Assembly (NCBI GenBank): GCA_019348515.1
Contig: JAHWJF010000264.1
Span: 1-5,665 of the forward strand
Source of the DNA: Chloroflexota bacterium
Lineage (GTDB): Bacteria > Chloroflexota > Chloroflexia > Thermomicrobiales > UBA6265
Length of the DNA stretch: 5,665 nt
Direction of reading: 5' to 3'
Part shown: piece after piece, positions 1-5,199 of the stretch
How positions within the stretch are numbered: the stretch's first letter is position 1
Layout of the letters: each line of letters begins with the position of its first letter
The notes under the pieces: model-generated
Told to the model about the DNA's origin: nothing
Databases searched by the model: none
Seen by the model: only the letters and a program-made list of their open reading frames with translations
Program-made: the position numbers and the translations under genes

Positions 1-2
1 CG

Positions 3-341
3 CGGCTCGGGTACTACGACGAGCTCAGCAGAGACTACGTTCACCGTCGCGACGCGCTGAAGTCTGCACTCGAAGCAGCCGGCCTACCAACGCTGCCTGT
101 GGCTGGCGCGTATTTCCTGATGTCTGACATCTCGCAACTCGGGTTTGATACAGACGTCGCGTTCTGTCGTTGGCTCACCGCCGAGATCGGCGTGGCGGCC
201 GTTCCACCGTCCGCCTTCTACCTCGATCCGGCTCGCGCGCCGCTGCTCGCGCGCTTCTGCTTTGCCAAGAAAGCGGAGACGATCCAGCTCGCGGCCGAGC
301 GGTTGACGATGATTTCCGCGCGATCTCACGTGGGGTCCTGA
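3..341 (+). CDS. Class I/II aminotransferase, C-terminal part (5' truncated)
   Basis: The last 112 residues of a PLP-dependent fold-type I aminotransferase; the reading frame is open to the left edge, so the start and the PLP lysine lie outside the window. Visible features are the small-domain pattern VAGAYFLMSDIS near the middle, GVAAVPPSAFY, and RFCFAKKAETIQLAAERL close to the end. In this family the Arg of the RFCFAKK block (codon 252-254) normally binds the substrate alpha-carboxylate. The wording is closest to what I know of the kynurenine/methionine aminotransferase group (KAT and YbdL-like enzymes), which transfer the amino group of Met, Gln, Kyn or aromatic amino acids to a 2-oxoacid in the cytosol. 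Substrate cannot be fixed from this fragment. The gene stops with TGA three bases before the stop of the convergent decarboxylase gene. No terminator fits between them. Confidence 0.9.
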   Translation, partial: RLGYYDELSRDYVHRRDALKSALEAAGLPTLPVAGAYFLMSDISQLGFDTDVAFCRWLTAEIGVAAVPPSAFYLDPARAPLLARFCFAKKAETIQLAAERLTMISARSHVGS

Positions 342-344
342 CGG

Positions 345-1841
345 TCAATCAACGACCCTGATGGTTTTCAGGTCAGGATCCGCGGGGCCGGACAGATACA
401 TGCCGTGAGCCGCGCCTTCCCGTAAATAGTCCACCTTATCGGCGGTAATCGTTTCACCCGGCGCTAGAACAGGAATCCCTGGAGGATAAGGGATCACCAG
501 TTCGCTCGATATCTTGCCGCTGGCCGCCTCCAATGGGATCGCGCGAGACGGCGCAAAAAATGCCTCGCGAGGCGACAGGGCAAGCTCCGCCGGGGCGACC
601 ACTGCTCCTGACGACCGCAGATAGGCACGTTTGCCGCCACTCCCATAGTGCTCCCGCGAAATCGTCGTGAACGCATCGACGAGCCGCTCGACGCTGGCCC
701 CGGTATCGCCGATGGTGACCAGGCACACGATGCCAACCAGATCGCTCATCTCCGGACCAACCCCAAACCGGTTTCGCAATGCGTGTTCGACCTCGTACCC
801 CGAGAGGGCCAACCCATCGACGTCGATCACGAGCTTGGTGAGATCGAATCCATCAACGCCGAGCCGATCCCCATCGAGCACATCAATACCCGGCAGCGCC
901 TGGAGCCGTCTCCGCGCGTCTTCGGCCAATGTGATCGTTTCCTCGAGCATCGCCTCCCCATGCAATGCCATCTGTCTCCGTGCCGCGTCGATTGACGCCA
1001 ACACGAGAACGGAAGGGCTCGTGGTCTGCACCATGCCGACTGCCGTTCGCACCCGACTGGGGTCAACGAGTCCTGCGCGGACGTGCAGAATCGCGGCCTG
1101 TGTAAGACCGCCGAGCACTTTGTGGATCGAGGAGACCGCACCGTCGACGTTACTCGCCATCGCGGAAGGGGGCAGTGCGGGGTGAAACTGGAAATGTGGG
1201 CCCCAGGCTTCGTCGACGTAGACCGGAACACCCCGTTGATGGGAGATAGCGGAGATTCCTTCCAGCTCTGAAGCGACTCCGCAGTACGAGGGACTGACCA
1301 GGACGACGAGCTTCGCGTCCGGGTGAAGATCCAGCGCGGCCGCCACCTCGGCGGCGGTAATGCCGAGTCCGACATTGAGCCGCGGATGCAGGCGTGGCGC
1401 CAGGTAGACCGGGTTCGCGCCTGTGAGGATCAGCGCGACCAGAAGCGATTTGTGCAGGTCACGGGAAACGAGCACCTTGTCGCCTGGCCGCACCGAAGCC
1501 AGCAGAAAGGCGTGATTTCCGGCGGACGAGCCATTAAGCAGAAAGAAGCTCCGGTCAGCATCCCACGCGTCGGCGGCCAGCGCCTCCGCGACACCGAGCG
1601 CGTTGCCGCCGAAATGGGTATCACCGACGCCGCCCCCTAAAGGGATATCGCTGAAAAGCGCGCGTTCACCGAACGTCTCACGAAGCTCCTGGTCCGCGCC
1701 GGCGCCGAGCTTGTGCCCCGGCGTCGAAAACGGGACGATGCCCTGCCGCTGGTACGCGATGATCCCCTCGAGAAGCGGCGCGCGCCAGTGGTCGACGGGG
1801 TATGGGTTTCGCCGCGTCCGGTGCACGGTCAGCTCTGCCAC
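345..1841 (-). CDS. Orn/Lys/Arg decarboxylase, short form (PLP fold type I)
   Basis: A 498-residue cytosolic enzyme that removes CO2 from a basic amino acid (ornithine, lysine or arginine; not decidable here) to give putrescine, cadaverine or agmatine. Seen in the sequence: PGHK at 41-44; GSSAGNH at 104-110, the PLP-phosphate loop; RDLHKS at 127-132, whose His130 should stack on PLP; SPSYCGV at 183-189; VDEAWGPHF at 209-217 with the PLP-nitrogen Asp210; and SSIHKVLGGLTQ at 237-248, whose Lys241 should form the Schiff base. The C-terminal domain characteristic of the family begins near 424 (REAFFAPSRAIPLE) and carries YPPGIPVLAPGE at 452-463. The length matches the Bacillus SpeA/YaaO short form; the N-terminal response-regulator-like wing of the 700-residue enterobacterial CadA/SpeF enzymes is absent. 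The start is GTG, preceded by GGGAG with a 10-base gap. The gene lies 21 bases after the glutamine synthetase-like gene, so it is probably the second gene of that operon. Confidence 0.92.
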   Translation of the reverse strand: MAELTVHRTRRNPYPVDHWRAPLLEGIIAYQRQGIVPFSTPGHKLGAGADQELRETFGERALFSDIPLGGGVGDTHFGGNALGVAEALAADAWDADRSFFLLNGSSAGNHAFLLASVRPGDKVLVSRDLHKSLLVALILTGANPVYLAPRLHPRLNVGLGITAAEVAAALDLHPDAKLVVLVSPSYCGVASELEGISAISHQRGVPVYVDEAWGPHFQFHPALPPSAMASNVDGAVSSIHKVLGGLTQAAILHVRAGLVDPSRVRTAVGMVQTTSPSVLVLASIDAARRQMALHGEAMLEETITLAEDARRRLQALPGIDVLDGDRLGVDGFDLTKLVIDVDGLALSGYEVEHALRNRFGVGPEMSDLVGIVCLVTIGDTGASVERLVDAFTTISREHYGSGGKRAYLRSSGAVVAPAELALSPREAFFAPSRAIPLEAASGKISSELVIPYPPGIPVLAPGETITADKVDYLREGAAHGMYLSGPADPDLKTIRVVD

Positions 1842-1851
1842 GGTATGTGCG

Positions 1852-1856
1852 CTCCC
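1852..1856 (-). promoter_or_regulatory. Ribosome binding site of the decarboxylase gene
   Basis: The minus strand reads GGGAG, then 10 bases, then GTG. It sits in the short gap after the upstream stop codon and supports the GTG start. Upstream in the same frame there are only seven codons before the stop of the preceding gene, so no earlier start is plausible. Confidence 0.55.
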
Positions 1857-1862
1857 ACGCTG

Positions 1863-3245
1863 TCAGCCGCGCTCGAAGTAGCGCCGGCGCTCCCAATCGG
1901 TCACTGCCATGTCGTAGGCCCGCTGCTCGACTTCAGCCATGTTGAGGTAGTGCGCCACGACGTCGTCGCCAAAGGCCTCGCGTGCGAGAGCGCTGGTCCG
2001 CCATGCCTCGATGGCCTCCCACAAGGATCGTGGCACATGCGGTACCCCCGTCGCCTCGTAGGCATTGCCGTGGAACTCGGCGGATGGCTCGATACCGCGT
2101 TCGATGCCATCGAGTCCTGCCGCGAGCATCGCGGCATACGCGAGATACGGATTCGCGTCGCCGCCGGGGAGGCGGTCTTCAATTCGGAGCGACGAGCCGT
2201 GCCCCACGATGCGAAACCCGCACGTCCGGTTGTCGCGCGCCCAGACGATGTTGATAGGCGCCCAGGAGGCGACCGCGTAACGCTTGTATGAATTGATATT
2301 GCTGGCGATGAAGAGCGATAGCTCGCTTGACCCAGCGAGCAACCCGCCGAGAAAATGTCGCATCTCCCGGGACATCTCACCAGGAGATGAACCGTCCGCG
2401 AACAGGTTCACCTGGCCCGCGGGGTCCCACAGGCTCATGTGCACGTGACTCGAGGATCCCGTCCACGCCTGGTCGGGTTTCGCCATGAACGTGATCGAGC
2501 AACCGCTCTGGTGGGCAATCTCCTTGGCGCCATGCTTATAGATCGCGGCCCGGTCGGCTGATTCCAGGGCATCGGCATAATGGATATTGACTTCATGCTG
2601 GCCGGGAGCGGCCTCTCCCTTCGAAAACTCGATCGGGACCCCGGCGCGGGTCATCTGATTGCGGAGTTGCCGGTAGATCGGCTCCCCCTTCGTTGCCTGC
2701 AGAAGCTGATAATCCTCGTTGTACCAACCCCATGGCCTCAGGCCGTCATAGCCCTTCTCAGCTGCTTCCTCGTAGGTGTCGCGCAGCAGATAGAACTCGA
2801 GCTCGGAAGCCATCATGGGGCGAAACCCCATGCGTTCGGCCCGTTCGACCTGGCGGCGCAGGATCGATCGTGGTGCGACCGGTACCAGTTCGCCAGTCGA
2901 TTCATCGATCAGATCACCGAGGACGAGGGCCGTTTTCTCCAACCAGGGAACGACGCGCAACGTGTCCCAGTCCGGGCGGTTCAGGTAATCACCGTATCCG
3001 GATTCCCAGTTCATCATCGCGTAACCGTCCGGCGTGTTCATCTCCATGTCCGTGCCGAGCAGATAGGTGCAGAGATGGGTTCCATGACTGACGCAGTGCT
3101 CGACGAAGAACTGGCCAGTTACCCGCTTGCCAATGAGGCGACTCTGCATGTCGCAAACCGCGGTGACCACCGTATCGATCTCGTCCGCCCCGACCAAATC
3201 GGTCAAGTCCTCGACGCTGATCGTGCCCACCGCAGTGCTGGCCAT
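1863..3245 (-). CDS. Glutamine synthetase-like ligase, likely gamma-glutamyl(poly)amine synthetase
   Basis: A 460-residue type I glutamine synthetase fold. Such enzymes use ATP to activate the gamma-carboxyl of glutamate and join it to ammonia or an amine. Seen in the sequence: metal-ligand block SELEFY at 147-152 (Glu148, Glu150); GEAAPGQHEVN at 210-220; TFMAKP at 252-257, a variant of the usual FMPKP ATP-binding block; GSSSHVHMSLW at 263-273; NSYKRY at 318-323; and RIEDRLPGGDANPYLAYAA at 354-372. The N-terminal region has CDMQSRLIGKR (31-41) where ammonia-using GlnA has a DGSS-type motif with the ammonium-site Asp. I see no NLYDLP adenylylation motif; the protein ends WERRRYFERG. Both points favour the GlnA3/GlnA4/PuuA branch, which glutamylates amines. 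The downstream decarboxylase fits a diamine substrate, but this is inference and ordinary glutamine synthesis or ethanolamine is not excluded. The reading frame is open for 89 more codons upstream; the ATG at 3245 was chosen for its strong ribosome binding site and for the fit to family length. Confidence 0.9.
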   Translation of the reverse strand: MASTAVGTISVEDLTDLVGADEIDTVVTAVCDMQSRLIGKRVTGQFFVEHCVSHGTHLCTYLLGTDMEMNTPDGYAMMNWESGYGDYLNRPDWDTLRVVPWLEKTALVLGDLIDESTGELVPVAPRSILRRQVERAERMGFRPMMASELEFYLLRDTYEEAAEKGYDGLRPWGWYNEDYQLLQATKGEPIYRQLRNQMTRAGVPIEFSKGEAAPGQHEVNIHYADALESADRAAIYKHGAKEIAHQSGCSITFMAKPDQAWTGSSSHVHMSLWDPAGQVNLFADGSSPGEMSREMRHFLGGLLAGSSELSLFIASNINSYKRYAVASWAPINIVWARDNRTCGFRIVGHGSSLRIEDRLPGGDANPYLAYAAMLAAGLDGIERGIEPSAEFHGNAYEATGVPHVPRSLWEAIEAWRTSALAREAFGDDVVAHYLNMAEVEQRAYDMAVTDWERRRYFERG

Positions 3246-3250
3246 GGTCA

Positions 3251-3257
3251 CCCCTTT
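3251..3257 (-). promoter_or_regulatory. Ribosome binding site deciding the glutamine synthetase-like start
   Basis: The minus strand reads AAAGGGG followed by TGACC and ATG, a strong Shine-Dalgarno sequence with a 5-base gap. It places the start at 3245 and argues against the longer open frame running up to 3512. Confidence 0.75.
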
Positions 3258-3308
3258 CTCACCGTCTCCGCGAAGCAAATGGGCCGTTGGCTTCTCATGA
3301 GTTGACGG

Positions 3309-3338
3309 ACTATAGCGGAGCGCGAACAGGCCGTGTAA
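3309..3338 (-). promoter_or_regulatory. Possible promoter of the ligase-decarboxylase operon
   Basis: On the minus strand TATAGT (3314 to 3309) is a good -10 hexamer match. The best hexamer at a suitable distance upstream is TTACAC (3338 to 3333, 18-base spacer), which is a poor -35. Transcription would begin near 3302 and leave a leader of about 55 bases before the ATG. The short inverted repeat CCGT-ATTAC-ACGG overlaps the -35 region and could bind a regulator. This is a call by eye only. Confidence 0.3.
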
Positions 3339-3406
3339 TACGGACTCCGGGTAATCCCTTAGCTGGGTGGCGGGGCATCCCGCTGCCGGATACGCGCTAT
3401 GGAACG

Positions 3407-3433
3407 CTGCAAAGGCTGCAAAGAATGCAAAGG
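3407..3433. repeat. Three tandem 9-base repeats
   Basis: On the plus strand the units are CTGCAAAGG, CTGCAAAGA and ATGCAAAGG, back to back, sharing the core TGCAAAG. They lie about 160-190 bases upstream of the ligase start, above the candidate promoter. Regularly spaced short units can be binding sites for a regulator, but they could also be simple slippage products. Confidence 0.6.
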
Positions 3434-3598
3434 CTACGAGAGGCAGGGAGGGGGCCCGCAGCTCATCACCCGGATCTCGTATAAATCGCCCGCTTCGGAC
3501 GATACGACGCAACGCTCTTGCTACCCGGAGGGATCGGCTCAGGCTCTCCCAACGCGCGGAGACTGTGATCGGAACAATCTCACGGGCAACTGGAAACG

Positions 3599-3632
3599 GC
3601 GAGCCGCCGGTACGATTGCGCCGGCGGCTCGC
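3599..3632 (-). terminator. Strong hairpin, probable terminator of the SH3 protein gene
   Basis: Perfect 12-base inverted repeat (plus-strand arms 3599-3610 GCGAGCCGCCGG and 3621-3632 CCGGCGGCTCGC) with a 10-base loop. It begins about 30 bases after the TAA of the minus-strand SH3 protein gene and is followed on that strand by CGTTTCC, a weak T-run. A factor-independent terminator with a poor U-tract is the likeliest role; it would insulate the ligase operon. Confidence 0.65.
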
Positions 3633-3642
3633 TTCCCCTCTA

Positions 3643-3657
3643 GCCCGCTTCGCGGGC
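3643..3657 (-). terminator. Second small hairpin after the SH3 protein gene
   Basis: GCCCGC (3643-3648) and GCGGGC (3652-3657) form a 6-base stem with a 3-base loop, starting 6 bases past the stop codon of the minus-strand gene. No T-run follows directly. It may stabilise the 3' end of the transcript or act together with the larger hairpin next to it. Confidence 0.4.
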
Positions 3658-3663
3658 CGTGCA

Positions 3664-4845
3664 TTATTCCGCGATAGTCACGAACTGGTCGCTGACAAAA
3701 CCCGCCTGCCCCGTACCCGGTTCAACCACGGGAACCCAGCCGTCCACCGGTGCTCCAGTGACCTCGAGTTCGACGCCCTGGCCGAGAATAGTGACGACTG
3801 CCGCGTCTTCCGCCGGCTCGGCACGGAGGTTGACGTCGATAGTGGTCACCACTCTGGAGCCCGCACCGAGCGGCGAAACCTCGCCGACGACCGGCGTTGC
3901 GGCCGCCTGCGGTTCTTCCTCAACCGCAGGTTCAGCTGTCGCCGTCGCTGTCGCCGTCGGTGCCGGCTCGGCTGCTGGAGCCGTCTGGGGAGCGGCCGCC
4001 GTGTCGTTTTGGTCCAGACCGCGAGCCAGGAAAACTCGGACCAGCGTTCGGTCTTCTTCGTCTTGCAGCCAGGCGATACCTGAGTACGCCGACTGCCCGC
4101 GCTCCTGGAGACCGACCGCGATCTCGGACCCGTCAGGCCCTGTCTCGACTGGTCCGCCGATAGCGCCGCAAGCGATCGATGTGGCTGGATCGGTGTCATC
4201 GACCCGAACATCGATGGCATACTCGGCCGCCAGCAAATCCTCAAGGGAGGCGTTGACGACGGTTGTGCTGAATTCCGCGGGGATGGCTGTCAGGGCACCC
4301 TGGGGTGCTTCGCCCTCCTCGATCCCTTCCACGGCGCCCACGTCGATGAGCTGGAAGGCCGGCTCTGCCCCAAGGGAGCCGCAGCGGCCCGCGTAGATCC
4401 TGGCCGGCAGCGGTTCTCCGGGTTGAATCAGCCCCCCGACCCCCGCCGCCGGGGCAGTATCGGGAGGCGTTACCGGCGTCGTGCCTGGGACGTCGCCGGT
4501 TGCCACCGGCTGGGTCGGGGTGATGGTTCCGGTAGCTGGAGCGGCTTGGCCAGGTTGGGCGGTCTGCCCCGCTTGGCCGGTCGTCCCAGCGCCAGTGAGC
4601 TGACGCGGGGCGCACGCACCATTGAGGCAGATTTCGCCGGCTGCACAGTCGGCGCCGCTGGTGCACGCGACACCGCCGACGGCAGGCTGTACCGGGAGGG
4701 GACCCCCATCAAGAGCTCGGGCGGCGCCTGGGGTCAATCCTACGGCGGCCAGCGCCGCCAGCCCACGCAGAAACCGGCGCCGGCTGGCGCGGCGAGCACC
4801 TGACGTTATCGCTACCGTGAGCGCATCGAAGCTGCGGGCGTCCAT
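3664..4845 (-). CDS. Tat-exported Cys-motif protein with C-terminal bacterial SH3 domain
   Basis: A 393-residue exported protein of unknown function. The N-terminus has a twin-arginine signal, SRRRFLRG at 21-28, a hydrophobic stretch LAALAAVGL at 29-37 and a likely cleavage site after ARA near 44. Next come four cysteines at 61, 67, 73 and 78 (CTSGADC...CLNGAC), a pattern common in exported Thermomicrobia-type proteins; they may form disulfides. A low-complexity Gly/Ala/Thr/Gln/Pro linker follows (about 82-146). A folded segment with no family I recognise runs from about 148 to 275 (IYAGRCGSL, AEYAIDVRVDD, GIAWLQ, RVFLARGL), with Cys155 and Cys226 as a possible pair. After a TATATATA-containing acidic/Ala linker (282-322) comes an SH3-like domain at about 328-393 (VNLRAEP near 338, DGWVPVV near 368, GFVSDQFV near 382). 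Such SH3 domains often bind cell-wall or matrix polymers. ATG start at 4845 with a good ribosome binding site; apparently transcribed alone. Confidence 0.85.
   Translation of the reverse strand: MDARSFDALTVAITSGARRASRRRFLRGLAALAAVGLTPGAARALDGGPLPVQPAVGGVACTSGADCAAGEICLNGACAPRQLTGAGTTGQAGQTAQPGQAAPATGTITPTQPVATGDVPGTTPVTPPDTAPAAGVGGLIQPGEPLPARIYAGRCGSLGAEPAFQLIDVGAVEGIEEGEAPQGALTAIPAEFSTTVVNASLEDLLAAEYAIDVRVDDTDPATSIACGAIGGPVETGPDGSEIAVGLQERGQSAYSGIAWLQDEEDRTLVRVFLARGLDQNDTAAAPQTAPAAEPAPTATATATAEPAVEEEPQAAATPVVGEVSPLGAGSRVVTTIDVNLRAEPAEDAAVVTILGQGVELEVTGAPVDGWVPVVEPGTGQAGFVSDQFVTIAE
3935..3958. repeat. 12-base tandem duplication in the Thr-Ala linker
   Basis: The unit GCTGTCGCCGTC occurs twice in perfect tandem inside the SH3 protein gene and encodes alternating Thr-Ala residues on the minus strand. 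Each half is itself a near repeat (GCYGTC). It is in frame and would let the linker length vary by replication slippage. Confidence 0.8.
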
Positions 4846-4854
4846 GCTCTCTTG

Positions 4855-4861
4855 CTCCCTT
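4855..4861 (-). promoter_or_regulatory. Ribosome binding site of the SH3 protein gene
   Basis: The minus strand reads AAGGGAG, 9 bases, then ATG. It supports the start at 4845, which also places the twin-arginine motif at a normal distance from the N-terminus. Confidence 0.6.
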
Positions 4862-4981
4862 GGTTGTGGTGCAATTTGGCGCCATTGCCGCAGCGCCGCG
4901 TTGTCATCTGTGACGGCTCAGGAACGGGTCTGACCAGCCGTCATCACTAGCGACCACGGGTCAAAGCCCCGCTTCCGCTCA

Positions 4982-5006
4982 CCTGTGACTGATATAAGGT
5001 TACAGG
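4982..5006. promoter_or_regulatory. Operator-like palindrome at the presumed transcription start
   Basis: Arms CCTGTGAC (4982-4989) and GTTACAGG (4999-5006) are inverted repeats with one mismatch in eight, separated by 9 AT-rich bases (TGATATAAG). For the minus-strand promoter proposed at 5015-5042 the palindrome begins right after the -10 and covers the start site, a typical place for a repressor. The regulator is unknown. Confidence 0.45.
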
Positions 5007-5014
5007 AAGCAAAG

Positions 5015-5042
5015 ATAATTGCAAGATTTGTCACGATGTCAA
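5015..5042 (-). promoter_or_regulatory. Candidate promoter of the SH3 protein gene
   Basis: The minus strand carries a perfect -35 hexamer TTGACA (5042 to 5037). After a 16-base spacer comes AATTAT (5020 to 5015), a 4 of 6 match to the -10. A 19-base spacer leading to TATCTT is an alternative and would resemble MerR-type promoters. The start site would be near 5008, leaving a leader of roughly 160 bases before the ATG at 4845. Confidence 0.45.
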
Positions 5043-5056
5043 CAACTAGGACTAAC

Positions 5057-5082
5057 GGTATACCTTATCTGACCTGTGACAA
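5057..5082. promoter_or_regulatory. Second operator-like element upstream of the -35
   Basis: It contains the 8-base palindrome GGTATACC (5057-5064), ACCTTAT (5062-5068), which is the inverse of ATAAGGT at 4994-5000, and ACCTGTGAC (5072-5080), an exact direct repeat of 4981-4989. GTGACAA at 5076-5082 is also the inverse of TTGTCAC at 5028-5034. Sharing these words with the palindrome on the other side of the promoter suggests one regulator binding at two places. Confidence 0.35.
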
Positions 5083-5115
5083 CGAGGAAATGTTCGAAAG
5101 AAAAGCTTGTAATGA

Positions 5116-5130
5116 CCGTGATATGCACGG
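5116..5130 (-). terminator. Weak possible terminator after the DUF2851-like gene
   Basis: CCGTG (5116-5120) and CACGG (5126-5130) form a 5-base stem with a 5-base loop. On the minus strand it is followed by a T-rich stretch that includes CTTTTCTTTC. The stem is short, so termination here is uncertain. Confidence 0.25.
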
Positions 5131-5199
5131 GTCCTGGCACCGATGAATCTCAAGGCGAAGTAGGCGTATGGTGATCTCTGTGTCACTATGGTGCTGAGT

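Larger units (their letters stand above)
3246..3663. other. 418-base intergenic region between the SH3 protein gene and the ligase operon
   Basis: I find no convincing gene here. Reading along the minus strand, it holds two hairpins just after the SH3 protein stop (3599-3657), a stretch with little recognisable structure, three tandem 9-base units (3407-3433), a small hairpin with GCGGG/CCCGC arms (3370-3383), two ATTAC-centred inverted repeats (around 3351-3356 and 3335-3339), a candidate -10 (3309-3314) and a strong ribosome binding site (3251-3257). Translations of this stretch on either strand give no recognisable protein. I looked for a T-box or another known riboswitch and recognised none. 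Confidence 0.6.
4846..5199. other. 354-base intergenic region between the DUF2851-like gene and the SH3 protein gene
   Basis: No convincing gene. The part from about 4985 to 5110 is clearly richer in A and T than the flanking genes. It contains the candidate promoter at 5015-5042, the palindrome at 4982-5006, a related partial copy at 5057-5082 and other GTGAC-containing words (CTGTGAC at 4908-4914, GTGTCAC at 5180-5186). A weak hairpin at 5116-5130 may end the DUF2851-like transcript. One 74-codon minus-strand frame crosses this stretch but resembles nothing and overlaps the end of the DUF2851-like gene. Confidence 0.6.

Noticed and set aside
667..1640. Plus-strand frames opposite the decarboxylase gene
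   Set aside because: They are antisense shadows; the minus-strand frame contains all decarboxylase motifs in order without interruption.
3407..3433. Tandem 9-mers as a CRISPR or replication-origin iteron set
   Set aside because: Only three very short units with no spacers, and no Cas, replication initiator or DnaA-box cluster in the window.
3246..3480. A T-box or other riboswitch in the ligase leader
   Set aside because: No T-box consensus, no guanidine- or glutamine-riboswitch core and no terminator/antiterminator pair could be recognised; the likely leader is only about 55 bases.
3246..3512. An 89-codon N-terminal extension of the glutamine synthetase-like gene
   Set aside because: The extension has no family resemblance, its Phe/Ala-rich part is just the translated 9-base repeats, and a strong ribosome binding site with ATG lies at the position expected for the family.
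3367..4396. Long plus-strand frames overlapping the intergenic region and the SH3 protein gene
   Set aside because: They mirror the GC-rich coding and linker regions of the minus-strand gene, are full of low-complexity Arg/Ser/Ala runs and have no recognisable domain or good ribosome binding site.
4982..5006. A CRP-type site (TGTGA-N6-TCACA)
   Set aside because: The arms share TGTGA-like letters, but the spacer between them is the wrong length for the CRP consensus and one half reads TTACA.
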